Source: Bacillus sp. FJAT-47783 (GTDB lineage Bacteria > Bacillota > Bacilli > Bacillales > Aeribacillaceae). From it: 64,000 nucleotides of DNA. The notes below the pieces were generated by a model. The model worked only from the letters and a program-made list of their open reading frames with translations, was not told the origin of the DNA and searched no databases. Location of the stretch: the NCBI RefSeq assembly GCF_022808615.1, contig NZ_JAKZKS010000007.1, forward strand, positions 1 through 64,000. The letters run 5' to 3'. Shown in pieces: positions 21,223 through 30,487 of this stretch. The position numbers and the translations under genes were made by a program. Each line of letters opens with the position of its first letter. The first letter of the stretch is position 1.

Positions 21223-21278
21223 TATGTAACACCTCCATAGATGTAAGTCAAATAGTACTAGAAAATTGTTCTTGTTCA

Positions 21279-21307
21279 ATTCTATCCTATTCTAACACAA
21301 GTGTCTA
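21279..21307 (-). promoter_or_regulatory. SigA promoter of lonA
   Basis: TAGACA (21302-21307), a 17-base spacer and TAGAAT (21279-21284); one mismatch in each hexamer. Confidence 0.55.
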
Positions 21308-21369
21308 TTTTTAAGTATTTAAGGGAAATGTGTTATGTAGTATACCCTTTCAAGCTAGAAATAGTAGAT

Positions 21370-21520
21370 ATCAGTGAAACTTCATTCAGTGGGTTTTTTT
21401 ATCCTCCAGTGAATATTAGTCTCTATGGGATAACCTAAAGTTTTCCCCCGATTATCTTCTTTGCTTTACTACTGAATCTTGAGGTGGGGCCTTACTACTC
21501 ATTAATAGTGGGATAAAATA
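21370..21520. repeat. Degenerate dispersed repeat, copy A
   Basis: In the lonA-lonB gap. It contains GTGAAACTTCATTCAGT at the left and ATCTTCTTTGCTTT plus CTTGAGGTGGGG further right, all shared in the same order with 41671-41790, and more weakly with 43050-43115. Between these blocks copy A has about 35 extra bases including a CATTCAGTGG/CCAGTGAAT-type hairpin (21384-21413). Translated on the minus strand it gives scraps (FYP, KAKKIIGG, LNEVSL) that match copy B, interrupted by stops. The rest of this 340-base gap is the lonA promoter and the lonB terminator. Confidence 0.5.
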
Positions 21521-21549
21521 AAAAGTAGCAAGAGCTGCTGTCTTGCTAC
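21513..21549 (-). terminator. Terminator after lonB
   Basis: GTAGCAAGA/TCTTGCTAC stem with a seven-base loop followed on the minus strand by TTTTTATTTT, 14 bases after the lonB stop. Confidence 0.9.
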
Positions 21550-21562
21550 AAATTGAAATCGT

Positions 21563-23215
21563 TTATACTGACTCTTTTTTCGGGAAGGAACGACTACTTT
21601 CAGTTGGGGGATTTACTAATGCAATATCGAGCACTTCCTGAAAGTGTGTAACAGGAATAATTTGAATCCCCTCAATATCTTTCATAATGGCTTGTACATT
21701 TTCTTGTGGAATGATGACCGTTTTCGCTCCAGCATTTTTAGCAGCTTTTATTTTCGGAATGATTCCGCCAATCGGTTTTACTTGACCGTGAATACTTATT
21801 TCTCCTGTCATGGTAACGGTGTTATCGATCGGGATCTTATGTATAGCAGAAAAAATGCCTGTTGCCATGGCGATTCCTGCACTTGGTCCATCAATTGGTA
21901 TTCCTCCTGGGAAATTTACGTGTATATCATAATCCTCTGCATTCACGCCCATTGAACGTAATACAGTAATCACATTTTCGATCGAACCTTTCGCCATGCT
22001 TTTACGTCGAATCGACTTCCCCCGGTCACCGATACTTTCTTCTTCCACTATTCCAGTGATGTTCATGGTTCCTTTTTCTTTCGCTGGAATAACTGTCACT
22101 TCGATTTCAAGAAGAGCTCCTGTATTTGGTCCATATACAGCTAAACCGTTTACTAAACCAACTTGAGGTTGTTCATTCACATTTCTCTCCATTCTTGGAG
22201 AAAGTTGACTTGATTGGACGACCCATTCGATATCCGCTACTGTTATTTCATTTCGTTTTTCTGTTAAAGCAATACCTGCGGCAATTTGAACCATATTCAC
22301 ACATTCACGACCGTTACGTGTATATGAGGTTAATACCGAAATTCCTTTTTCGCTAACCTTCATATTTACCTTTTCAGCTGCATTACGCGCGACTGTTGCA
22401 AGCTCTTCTCGATCTAACTCGCGAAAGAACACTTCTAAACATCGCGAGCGAATAGCAGGTGGTATTTCATTAGGTGTTCTTGTCGTTGCCCCAATTAAAC
22501 GAAAGTCAGCAGGCAGACCATTTTGAAAAATATCGTGAATATGCTTAGGGATTTGAGTATTTTCCTCACTATAATAAGCACTTTCTAAAAATACTTTTCG
22601 ATCTTCTAAAACCTTTAGCAATTTATTCATTTGTATTGGGTGTAACTCTCCAATTTCATCAATAAACAGCACTCCACCATGAGCGTGTGTCACAGCTCCT
22701 TGCTTCGGTTGTGGAATTCCAGCTTGCCCCATAGCTCCTGCACCTTGGTATATCGGGTCGTGAACGGAGCCAATGAGCGGATCTGCAATCCCTCGTTCAT
22801 CGAATCGAGCTGTTGTTGCATCTAACTCCACAAATTCAGCATTTTCTTTAAACGGAGAATGCTCATTTTTTTTTGCCTCTTCCAAAACAAGTCTGGCAGC
22901 AGCCGTTTTCCCGACCCCTGGCGGACCGTAAATGATAACATGTTGTGGATTAGGTCCACAAAGCGCAGCTTTTAACGATTTTATACCATCTTCTTGTCCG
23001 ACTATATCTTGAAAACTTTTTGGGCGCACTCTTTCCGCAAGCGGAACAGACAATTGAATAGAGCGCATTTTTCTTAATTGTTCCATTTCTTTTCTTGATT
23101 CTCGGTCAATGGACACCTTTTGTGTACGTTGATTTTTTAATAAATTCCAAAAATAAAGTCCGATAATCACACCGAAAAATAGTTGTATAAAAAGCGCCAC
23201 ACTTGTCCAATTCAT
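21563..23215 (-). CDS. lonB: Lon-like protease LonB (membrane-anchored, sporulation)
   Basis: Lon-family ATP-dependent protease that in B. subtilis is made in the forespore and localises to its membrane. ATG at 23215 has GGGAGGG seven bases upstream; 550 residues. An N-terminal membrane segment (about 4-22, TSVALFIQLFFGVIIGLYF) is followed by AAA+ motifs (Walker [14 protein letters not shown]; Walker B VLFIDEIGEL) and a C-terminal Lon protease domain with the catalytic Ser in PIDGPSAGIAMATG and the Lys after GGIIPKIKAAKNAG. It lacks the long LonA N-domain. A forespore sigma-F promoter match supports the assignment. Confidence 0.96.
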   Translation of the reverse strand: MNWTSVALFIQLFFGVIIGLYFWNLLKNQRTQKVSIDRESRKEMEQLRKMRSIQLSVPLAERVRPKSFQDIVGQEDGIKSLKAALCGPNPQHVIIYGPPGVGKTAAARLVLEEAKKNEHSPFKENAEFVELDATTARFDERGIADPLIGSVHDPIYQGAGAMGQAGIPQPKQGAVTHAHGGVLFIDEIGELHPIQMNKLLKVLEDRKVFLESAYYSEENTQIPKHIHDIFQNGLPADFRLIGATTRTPNEIPPAIRSRCLEVFFRELDREELATVARNAAEKVNMKVSEKGISVLTSYTRNGRECVNMVQIAAGIALTEKRNEITVADIEWVVQSSQLSPRMERNVNEQPQVGLVNGLAVYGPNTGALLEIEVTVIPAKEKGTMNITGIVEEESIGDRGKSIRRKSMAKGSIENVITVLRSMGVNAEDYDIHVNFPGGIPIDGPSAGIAMATGIFSAIHKIPIDNTVTMTGEISIHGQVKPIGGIIPKIKAAKNAGAKTVIIPQENVQAIMKDIEGIQIIPVTHFQEVLDIALVNPPTESSRSFPKKESV

Positions 23216-23250
23216 ACGTAATCCCTCCCACACCGAAATATGTTTTTTCT

Positions 23251-23279
23251 ATTATCTCCTCAACTTAAGCACATTAAAC
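23251..23279 (-). promoter_or_regulatory. SigF-type promoter of lonB
   Basis: GTTTA (23275-23279), a 15-base spacer and GGAGATAAT (23251-23259), an exact fit to the GGnnAnAnT forespore -10, located 36 bases before the lonB ATG. Confidence 0.6.
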
Positions 23280-23407
23280 GTATTAGCATATATAAGATTA
23301 AATACGCATACGCTAGTAAACAAAAGTGTAGAACGTTCACCGAACCGCGTACAAACTGGCTATTTTAGCGTATCATACTCACCTTTTAAAAAATGAGGGG
23401 GATATTT

Positions 23408-23551
23408 ATGAATATGGATGCTTCAAAAGGCGATATCGTAGTACAAATCACATGTGATTGTGGTGGCGAAGAATCATACTACTTTGATTGTGAAACGTAT
23501 GAATTAAAAATGATTACATGCCCAACATGTAAAACAGACCTTTCTTTTTAA
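23408..23551 (+). CDS. 47-residue Cys-rich small protein
   Basis: A short plus-strand gene in the divergent gap between lonB and clpX. ATG at 23408 has GAGGGGG seven bases upstream and the frame closes at TAA 23549-23551. The 47-residue product has five cysteines: C16, C18, C28 and a CPTC pair C38/C41. The CxC and CxxC spacing suggests a metal-binding knuckle or redox site. There is no membrane segment or signal peptide. I do not recognise the family and give no function. The reading frame, ribosome-binding site and ordered cysteines argue for a real gene. Confidence 0.65.
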   Translation: MNMDASKGDIVVQITCDCGGEESYYFDCETYELKMITCPTCKTDLSF

Positions 23552-23570
23552 TAGGAACAAAAAATGCGAT

Positions 23571-23700
23571 AGCTTCGCTAAAAGCGGCGTGCAAACTGTA
23601 CCATTTCAGTAGGAGATAAAGAAAACTCGAGCGACGTTTCAGTCAACATTAACTGATCGTATGGATGAAATGGGAAGTTTGCTTGCCGCAAGCAACTATG
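23571..23700 (+). other. Long imperfect fold-back element downstream of the Cys-rich small gene
   Basis: GCGGC, TGCAAACT and CCATTTCA at 23584-23608 pair in order with TGAAATGG, AGTTTGC and GCCGC at 23666-23689, giving a stem of about 20 pairs with small bulges around a 57-base centre that itself has a TCAGT/ACTGA hairpin. It lies between the stop of the small gene and a terminator at 23743, so a plus-strand transcript would include it. It may be a structured 3' UTR, a small RNA or a degenerate mobile element. Confidence 0.45.
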
Positions 23701-23742
23701 AACAGAGTCTACATATTGGAAATGTATAATTTCCTTAACAGC

Positions 23743-23774
23743 AAAAAACATCTCCAATGGTTGGAGATGTTTTT
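23743..23774. terminator. Bidirectional terminator between the small Cys-rich gene and clpX
   Basis: AAAAACATCTCCA pairs perfectly with TGGAGATGTTTTT. It has a T run on the plus strand and a T run on the minus strand, so it can end both the plus-strand transcript and clpX. Confidence 0.85.
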
Positions 23775-23828
23775 CAAATAATAATTATATTTTCGTTTAT
23801 CGGTTATCGGAAACCGAATTTATCCATT

Positions 23829-23852
23829 GAAATCGGCCATTTCACCGATTTC
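23829..23852. other. GAAATCGG inverted repeat without T run
   Basis: GAAATCGG (23829-23836) and CCGATTTC (23845-23852) form a perfect eight-pair stem with an eight-base loop, 54 bases downstream of the clpX stop. Neither strand has a T run, so it is not a standard terminator. A second, smaller CGGTT/AACCG repeat is next to it. The remaining gap sequence (23775-23905) shows nothing else. Confidence 0.4.
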
Positions 23853-23905
23853 GACTATTCTGACCTCTAACATCTAACTTCTCTGAACAATTCGCGATTT
23901 GTTCT

Positions 23906-25177
23906 TTAAGCAGACGTTTTAGTGTCTTTATTATTAACTAAAACGGTACCGTCATTCATCACTAATTTAGGTGATGTTTTAGCTGTTACAGTTTCAGCCG
24001 TAATGATACATTTTGAAACATCGTCACGAGAAGGTAAGTCAAACATCACATCTAACATAATTCCTTCTATGATCGAGCGAAGACCACGCGCTCCAGTTTT
24101 TCGTTCAATTGCTTTTTTGGCAATTTCACGTAACGCCTCTTCTTCAAATTCAAGTTCTACTCCATCTAAATCAAGCATCTTTTGATATTGCTTAACGAGG
24201 GCATTTTTCGGTTCTGTTAAAATTTGAATGAGCGCATCTTCATCAAGCGGTAATAAGCTTGCTGTAACGGGAAGACGACCAATAAACTCTGGAATTAATC
24301 CAAATTTCAGCAAATCTTCCGGAAGAACTTTAGACAGTAGCTCTTTTTGATCTAATTCTTTTTGTTTATTATCTGCACCAAAGCCGATTACTTTTTGCCC
24401 TAAGCGACGTTTAATAATTTGTTCAATACCATCAAACGCCCCACCACACACAAATAAAATATTTGTCGTATCGATTTGAATAAACTCTTGATGTGGATGC
24501 TTACGTCCACCTTGTGGCGGTACACTTGCAACAGTACCTTCTAAAATTTTCAGCAATGCTTGTTGTACACCTTCTCCGGAAACATCACGCGTAATAGATG
24601 GGTTTTCAGATTTACGTGCTACTTTATCAATTTCGTCGATGTAAATAATCCCTTTTTCGGCTTTCTCAACATCATAGTCCGCAGCTTGAATCAGCTTAAG
24701 TAAGATATTTTCAACATCTTCCCCCACATATCCAGCTTCTGTTAAAGAAGTTGCATCTGCGATGGCAAACGGCACATTCAAGATTCTCGCGAGCGTTTGA
24801 GCTAGAAGTGTTTTACCACTACCTGTTGGTCCGATTAATACAATATTACTTTTCGATAGTTCCACGTCATCAATCTTACTATTTGAATTAATCCGTTTAT
24901 AATGATTATATACCGCTACTGATAACGATTTTTTCGCTTGCTCTTGCCCAATAACATATTCATCTAAAATTTCTAGAATTTCTTTTGGCTTCGGTACATC
25001 TTTAAATTCAACTTCTTCCTCCGTACCAAGCTCCTCTTCAACTATTTCAGTACAAAGTTCAATACATTCATCACATATATATACACCCGGACCAGCTACT
25101 AACTTACGAACTTGATCTTGTGTTTTTCCACAAAATGAACATTTAAGCTGACCTTTATCATCATTAAATTTAATCAT
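23906..25177 (-). CDS. clpX: ATP-dependent unfoldase ClpX
   Basis: AAA+ hexamer that unfolds substrates and feeds them to ClpP. ATG at 25177, with AAGGGGTG upstream, gives [20 protein letters not shown]; 423 residues. The N-terminal zinc-binding domain has CSFC and CDEC pairs (about 12-15 and 34-37). Walker A is [12 protein letters not shown] (about 118), Walker [11 protein letters not shown], the pore loop [10 protein letters not shown], and the ClpP-docking IGF loop VIGFGAD. All are intact. It is monocistronic here, with its own promoter region of about 600 bases upstream. Confidence 0.98.
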   Translation of the reverse strand: MIKFNDDKGQLKCSFCGKTQDQVRKLVAGPGVYICDECIELCTEIVEEELGTEEEVEFKDVPKPKEILEILDEYVIGQEQAKKSLSVAVYNHYKRINSNSKIDDVELSKSNIVLIGPTGSGKTLLAQTLARILNVPFAIADATSLTEAGYVGEDVENILLKLIQAADYDVEKAEKGIIYIDEIDKVARKSENPSITRDVSGEGVQQALLKILEGTVASVPPQGGRKHPHQEFIQIDTTNILFVCGGAFDGIEQIIKRRLGQKVIGFGADNKQKELDQKELLSKVLPEDLLKFGLIPEFIGRLPVTASLLPLDEDALIQILTEPKNALVKQYQKMLDLDGVELEFEEEALREIAKKAIERKTGARGLRSIIEGIMLDVMFDLPSRDDVSKCIITAETVTAKTSPKLVMNDGTVLVNNKDTKTSA

Positions 25178-25316
25178 GTTTATCACCCCTTGGTTCTTTA
25201 TCTCTATCTCCAAAAAACCCTAATATGCAATTGACATCATTGACCTAATTATTACAAAATAGGGAAATTGGGTACAAATACATTAAAAAACGAAAGCTCA
25301 AGTATGTATTGCATTT

Positions 25317-25322
25317 ATTATA
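25317..25322 (-). promoter_or_regulatory. Candidate -10 of clpX
   Basis: A perfect TATAAT on the minus strand about 140 bases before the clpX ATG, without a convincing -35. The gap from 25178 to 25782 otherwise holds the tig terminator (25703-25738). From 25330 to 25700 I see only AT-rich sequence; an open frame there (25405-25602) has no ribosome-binding site and I do not call it. Confidence 0.35.
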
Positions 25323-25702
25323 CACGAAAGAAAAGCGATAATAAAAAGATATGTTTCACGTTTACGATTAAGTATGTACTATTATTGTTTAGAATACCCA
25401 TTTCATGTCATTTAAAAACAATATCCATTCTTATTCAACTAGACTAGCGCAAAATAATCCAACCTTTAAAAAGTTGAAGTCAACCAAAACTTCCTCCCGT
25501 AATCATCATTACGTTCAGCCAAAAACAATACTACTTATTTGTTATGTAATTCGTTATAAACTGTGTATATTCCTTCAATCCTCTAACGTATTTTTTAGGT
25601 AAGTTACTGACAAGTTCTTTCAATCGTTTCATGTATTGTTTAAGTCTATGATAAATGTTGTATCGATTATGTATAGAAAGCACCAATATGTAAAGATTGT
25701 TA

Positions 25703-25738
25703 CAAAACAAGGCACGATCGAGTCGCGCCTTGTTTTAT
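25703..25738 (-). terminator. Terminator after tig
   Basis: ACAAAACAAGGC pairs with GCCTTGTTTT around an imperfect GC-rich loop, with T run on the minus strand, 45 bases after the tig stop. Confidence 0.85.
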
Positions 25739-25782
25739 AAGGTTTTAGTTATTTACATTGTTACTAATATATATGCAGCAAA

Positions 25783-27057
25783 TTAGTTATTTTCTACAAG
25801 AAAATCAATTGCTTTTCTAACTTTTAAATCTTCTTTAATTCCTTCAGTTGAACCAAGAGCTGCTTTTACATTTTCAGCTGACATGTTGTACATTTCAGCC
25901 ATTTTCGCAATTTCTGCATCAGCTTCTTCATCAGAAACAGTAATTTCTTCCGCTTTTGCAATCGCTTCTAATGTTAAATTGAATTTCACACGCTTCTTCG
26001 CATCTTCTTTCATTTGTTCACGTAAAGCATCTTCATCCTGACCAGAGAATTGGAAGTATAACTCTAAGTTCATACCTTGCATTTGAAGGCGTTGTTCGAA
26101 CTCTTTCATCATGCGGTCAACTTCTTGGTCAACCATCACTTCTGGAATTTCTACTTCAGCGTTCTCAGCAGCTTTTTCTACTAAATCATCGCGAAGCTTG
26201 TTTTCTGCATGCTGGCTCTTTTGCTCTTCTAATCGTTCTCTTGTTTTCGCTTTAAGCTCATCAAGAGTTTCTACCTCTTCATTTACATCTTTTGCGAATT
26301 CATCGTCTAATGCTGGAAGTTCTTTCGCTTTGATTTCATGAAGCTTCACTTTGAACGTAGCCGGTTTACCAGCTAAGTTTTCTGCATGATACTCTTCTGG
26401 GAAAGTAACTTCGATATCTTTTTCAGCACCTGCTTCAAGACCCATTAATTGCTCTTCAAATCCAGGAATAAATGTTCCTGAACCAATTTCTAAAGAATAG
26501 TTCTCTGCTTTTCCGCCTTCGAACGCTTCACCGTCAACGAAACCTTCAAAGTCGATGACAACGGTATTGCCTTCTTCAACTTTTCCATCTTCTTTTACAA
26601 CAAGCTCAGCATGACGTTCTTGTAATTGCTTTAATTCATTTTCAACATCCTCGTCTGTAACGGTTGCATCTTCTTTCTCAACACCTAAACCTTTGTACTC
26701 ACCTAATTTCACTTCAGGTTTAACTGTTACCTTTGCAGTAAACACTAATGTTTGACCTTTTTCAATTTGCTCAACGTCAATTTCCGGACGATCGACTGGC
26801 TCAATGCCCGCTTCTTCAACAGCATTTGGATAAGCAACTGGTAAAATAATATCTAAAGCATCTTGATATAATGCTTCAACGCCGAAACGCTTTTCAAATA
26901 GGCTACGAGGTACCTTTCCTTTACGGAATCCAGGAATTGATACTTGCTTAACTACTTTTTTGAACGCCTGATCTAATGCGTTGTCAAATTGTTGTGCATC
27001 AACTTCTACTGTTAACACACCTTCATTGTTTTCTAACTTTTCCCATTTAACTGCCAT
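25783..27057 (-). CDS. tig: Trigger factor, ribosome-associated chaperone
   Basis: Binds nascent chains at the ribosome exit and has peptidyl-prolyl isomerase activity. The 424-residue protein has the ribosome-binding signature in [20 protein letters not shown] (about 41-60), a central FKBP-type domain (about 160-240, [17 protein letters not shown]) and a long helical C-terminal chaperone domain. ATG at 27057 has GGAGGG upstream. A good extended -10 promoter lies at 27211-27238. Confidence 0.98.
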   Translation of the reverse strand: MAVKWEKLENNEGVLTVEVDAQQFDNALDQAFKKVVKQVSIPGFRKGKVPRSLFEKRFGVEALYQDALDIILPVAYPNAVEEAGIEPVDRPEIDVEQIEKGQTLVFTAKVTVKPEVKLGEYKGLGVEKEDATVTDEDVENELKQLQERHAELVVKEDGKVEEGNTVVIDFEGFVDGEAFEGGKAENYSLEIGSGTFIPGFEEQLMGLEAGAEKDIEVTFPEEYHAENLAGKPATFKVKLHEIKAKELPALDDEFAKDVNEEVETLDELKAKTRERLEEQKSQHAENKLRDDLVEKAAENAEVEIPEVMVDQEVDRMMKEFEQRLQMQGMNLELYFQFSGQDEDALREQMKEDAKKRVKFNLTLEAIAKAEEITVSDEEADAEIAKMAEMYNMSAENVKAALGSTEGIKEDLKVRKAIDFLVENN

Positions 27058-27210
27058 GTGTTTCCCTCCAACAATCTATAAATATTGTTTCATATACCGT
27101 TAAGAAATTATGCTTGTTCAGTTTTAACAAGTCATCCCAATATATACCCGTATGTAACAAGCTTTAGATGCAAAATGCTCATTCAAAAAACATTCTTTTG
27201 CAACCATTTT

Positions 27211-27238
27211 ATTATAACATACAATCTCTTGCTTTCAA
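27211..27238 (-). promoter_or_regulatory. Promoter of tig
   Basis: TTGAAA (27233-27238), 16-base spacer, TATAAT (27211-27216) preceded by TGT, so both hexamers and the extended -10 are good. It starts immediately after the ysoA stop. Confidence 0.65.
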
Positions 27239-27246
27239 TAGATACA

Positions 27247-28236
27247 CTATATTTGCAAGTTTGAAATTTCTTCTATGTACTTAATTTGTTGGCAAACATC
27301 ACTTAATTCGTGTTCTGTTACTCGATATGTTTCAACTATTTCTTTTCGATCTATTTCAATTCCATACATTTCATATCCAATTTGATGTAAGGCAGCAGCC
27401 CATACGTTTTCACGCTCGGGAATAGGATGAAACGGATATATAACATATAGATGGCGAATCCATAGCTCCTTTAATGCTTCATACAATGTTGGATTTTCAT
27501 TTGACAAATAGTCCTCTAGCTTATTTAACACTCGTTGGACAAAATCTTCTTCAGAAATATCCTTTAGCTCAATTGGTATAATCGTCATATTCTTTCCAAA
27601 CTTATGTATATCGATTTTACGAAATACTTCCTGATCTTTCAATACTTGCAGGATCATTGTTTTTACAACCGGATGAACATTCGGATGTTCCAATAAAATA
27701 TGTATCGAATGCATATGATTCATGCAGTTTGTTTGTTGTAAAGTATGAACATACTTTACTTGTTCTTCTACGGTTGTAAGAAGATCATGAAGGTTCAACT
27801 CATCTTCTGAGATTTTCTCACCCTCATTTTGATTCATTTTTCGAGCGAAATCTAATAACTTGTAAAATTGCTCCGCATAATTAGCCGGAACTTTATTTTC
27901 CTCTAATACGACTTCTATTGTCGCTTGAACCTCATCATACTTTCCCATTTGAATCAATATCGTTAAATAAATTTGTAAAACAGTAAAATAGTTGCCACGA
28001 TCTTCATGCAGCATTTGCTTACAAATGTCTTTTGCCTCTTTAAGCTCGCCCAGTTCTAATAAACTGATCGCCTTCCCAAGTTGTACTTCGCTATTTTCTG
28101 CATCCCACTTCTCCGCTTCTTGGAAATGTGCTAGCGCTTGGCTAAAGTTCTTTTCTTTAATGGCTTCCATTCCTTTATCAATTAGCCGCTTCTTAACACC
28201 CGGAAAGGGTACAACTTTCCTTTCATCTTTTTTCAT
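27247..28236 (-). CDS. ysoA: TPR-repeat protein YsoA
   Basis: A 329-residue soluble protein with tetratricopeptide-like repeats in the N-terminal half (about 15-120, e.g. NFSQALAHFQEAEKW and ELGELKEAKDICKQML). The C-terminal half matches no domain I know. The position between tig and leuD is that of ysoA in B. subtilis. Function is not established; TPR proteins usually mediate protein-protein contacts. Transcription appears separate from the leu operon because a terminator follows leuD. Confidence 0.88.
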   Translation of the reverse strand: MKKDERKVVPFPGVKKRLIDKGMEAIKEKNFSQALAHFQEAEKWDAENSEVQLGKAISLLELGELKEAKDICKQMLHEDRGNYFTVLQIYLTILIQMGKYDEVQATIEVVLEENKVPANYAEQFYKLLDFARKMNQNEGEKISEDELNLHDLLTTVEEQVKYVHTLQQTNCMNHMHSIHILLEHPNVHPVVKTMILQVLKDQEVFRKIDIHKFGKNMTIIPIELKDISEEDFVQRVLNKLEDYLSNENPTLYEALKELWIRHLYVIYPFHPIPERENVWAAALHQIGYEMYGIEIDRKEIVETYRVTEHELSDVCQQIKYIEEISNLQI

Positions 28237-28337
28237 GGTGGAATACCCTCTTTATCGTATGTTTCCTACAAGTTTACCAGTCTGTTTCGAATAAAACAAG
28301 AAGATCTAGTTTCACGAGAAATGATATATATTACTAT

Positions 28338-28368
28338 TAAAAAGCGCAGGTTATGAACGCTGCGCTTT
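28338..28368 (-). terminator. Terminator of the ilv-leu operon
   Basis: AAAAGCGCAG/CTGCGCTTTT stem with T run on the minus strand. The 5' arm overlaps the last codons of leuD. Confidence 0.9.
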
Positions 28369-28947
28369 TCTCATCTTTTCATAGTTTGAAATTTTTTCTT
28401 CATATAATAAGGTAAAAGAAATTTCATCTCTTCCATTTAAGAGCATGTCTTTCCAATGTTGGTCAATATTAAAAGAAAACCGCAATCCATCTTCATCGCT
28501 TACTTGCTGTTTTTCAAGATTTACCGTACATTGATAAGGAGATTGAGATGCTTTTTTCAATAATATCGCCATCGTTTCTTCATCAACACGAATCGGTAAA
28601 AGACCGTTTTTTAAACAGTTTTGATAAAAAATGTCGGCAAATGATGGTGCCATAATGACTTTGAATCCGTAATCAGCTAGAGCCCACGGTGCATGTTCAC
28701 GTGAAGAACCGCAACCAAAATTCGCTCCAGCGAGTAAAATGTTTGCCCCCTTATAGCGAGGGTTATTCAATTCGAATTCTTTATTTTCTTCGCCATTTTC
28801 TAAATAACGCCAGTCAAAAAAGGCATATTTTCCATAACCTGTCCGTTCAATCCTTTTTAAAAACTGTTTCGGGATAATTTGATCGGTATCAACATTTGTG
28901 CGATTTAATACGGCGACTTTGCTCGTTAACGTTTTAAATGGTTGCAT
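28351..28947 (-). CDS. leuD: 3-isopropylmalate dehydratase, small subunit
   Basis: Works with LeuC to isomerise 2- to 3-isopropylmalate in leucine synthesis. ATG at 28947, behind GGGGAGGGGAAAGG, gives MQPFKTLTSKVAVLNR; 198 residues, normal for the family. Features: NVDTDQIIPKQFL (about 17-29), GANFGCGSSREHAPWAL, and the ending expected for the swivelling domain. It is the last gene of the operon. Confidence 0.97.
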   Translation of the reverse strand: MQPFKTLTSKVAVLNRTNVDTDQIIPKQFLKRIERTGYGKYAFFDWRYLENGEENKEFELNNPRYKGANILLAGANFGCGSSREHAPWALADYGFKVIMAPSFADIFYQNCLKNGLLPIRVDEETMAILLKKASQSPYQCTVNLEKQQVSDEDGLRFSFNIDQHWKDMLLNGRDEISFTLLYEEKISNYEKMRKAQRS

Positions 28948-28963
28948 ATCCTTTCCCCTCCCC

Positions 28964-30379
28964 TTATAAGACTGTTTCAACTTGAATTTTTCGAATGTCG
29001 ACAAAACGACCATAAACGGCTGCAGCTGCGGCCATCACAGGACTCACTAAATGCGTTCTCGCCCCTTTTCCTTGACGGCCTTCAAAATTACGATTTGAAG
29101 TTGATGCGCATCGTTTTCCCGCTGGTACAACATCATTATTCATACTTAAACACATACTACAACCTGATTCTCTCCACTCAAAGCCTGCTTCTAAAAAGAT
29201 TTGATGAATCCCTTCCTCTTCTGCTCGTTTTTTTACACTTTGTGACCCTGGCACAACAATAGCCGTTACATCAGGATGTACTTTTTTATCTTTCACAATT
29301 TGAGCTGCTTGACGTAAATCAGATAATCTTGAATTTGTACAAGAACCGATAAACACGTAGTCAACCGAAATCTGTTCAATTTTTTCATTCTCGCAAACGC
29401 CCATATATTCATAGGCCCGTTTAAAAGATTGCAATTCTTTTTCATTTTTCGCATCGGCTAATGACGGAATAGACTTATTGACTGGAACGACCATACCTGG
29501 GTTCGTTCCCCATGTGACCATCGGAGCAATTTTTTCCCCTTCAATGACAATTGTTTGATCAAACGAAGCACCTTCATCTGTCGTTAACGACTTCCAATAC
29601 TGAACCGCTTCATGAAAAGCTTCCCCTTTTGGTGCATATTTTCTATCCTTTATATAAGCAAATGTTGTTTCATCCGGAGCAATGAGGCCTGCTCGAGCAC
29701 CAAATTCAATTGACATATTACAAATGGTCATTCGTTCATCCATCGTCATCTTTTTTATACAATCGCCTGTATATTCAATGACATAACCCGTCCCAAAATC
29801 TACCCCGTATTGTCCAATAATATAAAGGATGACATCTTTAGCCGTAACTCCCTCTTGTAAAGATCCTGTTACGTCAATTTTTAATGTTTTCGGGCGATGT
29901 TGCCAAAGCGTTTGTGTCGCAAGAACATGTTCTACTTCACTCGTTCCAATTCCAAATGCTAAAGCCCCAAATGCTCCATGAGTCGATGTATGACTATCAC
30001 CACAAACAATCGTTTTTCCCGGCAATGTTAAGCCTAACTCAGGACCGATAACGTGGACAATCCCTTGATCCTCACTATCTAAACCAGCTAGTTCAATTCC
30101 AAATTCATGACAATTTCGTTCAAGTGCTGAAATTTGATTTTTCGCAACCTCATCTTCTATGATGTAGCGATTTTTTGTCGGAATGTTATGATCCATCGTA
30201 GCAAATGTTTGTTCTGGCTTACGAACTTTTCTTCCCTTTACCCTTAAGCCTTCAAAAGCTTGAGGTGAAGTTACTTCGTGAATTAAGTGCAAATCTATAT
30301 AGATTAAATCTGGTTTTCCTTTTTCACTAACAACAACATGGTCATCCCAAATTTTCTCAATAATATTACGTGGTTTCAT
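28964..30379 (-). CDS. leuC: 3-isopropylmalate dehydratase, large subunit
   Basis: Aconitase-family subunit carrying a [4Fe-4S] cluster. ATG at 30379 has AGGGGGAG upstream; 471 residues. Cluster ligands are visible as the Cys in GSCTNSR (about 346) and the pair in [10 protein letters not shown] (about 406 and 409). [19 protein letters not shown] and a C-terminal RNFEGRQG are family signatures. It is 16 bases upstream of leuD. Confidence 0.98.
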   Translation of the reverse strand: MKPRNIIEKIWDDHVVVSEKGKPDLIYIDLHLIHEVTSPQAFEGLRVKGRKVRKPEQTFATMDHNIPTKNRYIIEDEVAKNQISALERNCHEFGIELAGLDSEDQGIVHVIGPELGLTLPGKTIVCGDSHTSTHGAFGALAFGIGTSEVEHVLATQTLWQHRPKTLKIDVTGSLQEGVTAKDVILYIIGQYGVDFGTGYVIEYTGDCIKKMTMDERMTICNMSIEFGARAGLIAPDETTFAYIKDRKYAPKGEAFHEAVQYWKSLTTDEGASFDQTIVIEGEKIAPMVTWGTNPGMVVPVNKSIPSLADAKNEKELQSFKRAYEYMGVCENEKIEQISVDYVFIGSCTNSRLSDLRQAAQIVKDKKVHPDVTAIVVPGSQSVKKRAEEEGIHQIFLEAGFEWRESGCSMCLSMNNDVVPAGKRCASTSNRNFEGRQGKGARTHLVSPVMAAAAAVYGRFVDIRKIQVETVL

Positions 30380-30443
30380 TTTAGCTCCCCCTACCATTAC
30401 GGCGATTATTTGAAATGATTCAACCGGTAATCATACTAGATGA

Positions 30444-30481
30444 AATTGAGCTTTTCCTTCTTTTGAAAGAAAAGCTCAATT
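30444..30481 (-). other. Intercistronic hairpin between leuB and leuC
   Basis: AATTGAGCTTTTC pairs perfectly with GAAAAGCTCAATT (13 pairs, 12-base loop), immediately after the leuB stop. There is no T run after it on the minus strand, so it is more likely an mRNA-processing or stability element than a terminator. Confidence 0.6.
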
Positions 30482-30487
30482 CGCATT

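Noticed and set aside
21223-21250. CtsR operator before lonA
   Set aside because: Only a single AGTCAAA-like half-site; no tandem heptamer.
25405-25602. 65-residue plus-strand ORF between clpX and tig
   Set aside because: No ribosome-binding site, low-complexity Lys/Asn/Ser composition, no recognisable motif.
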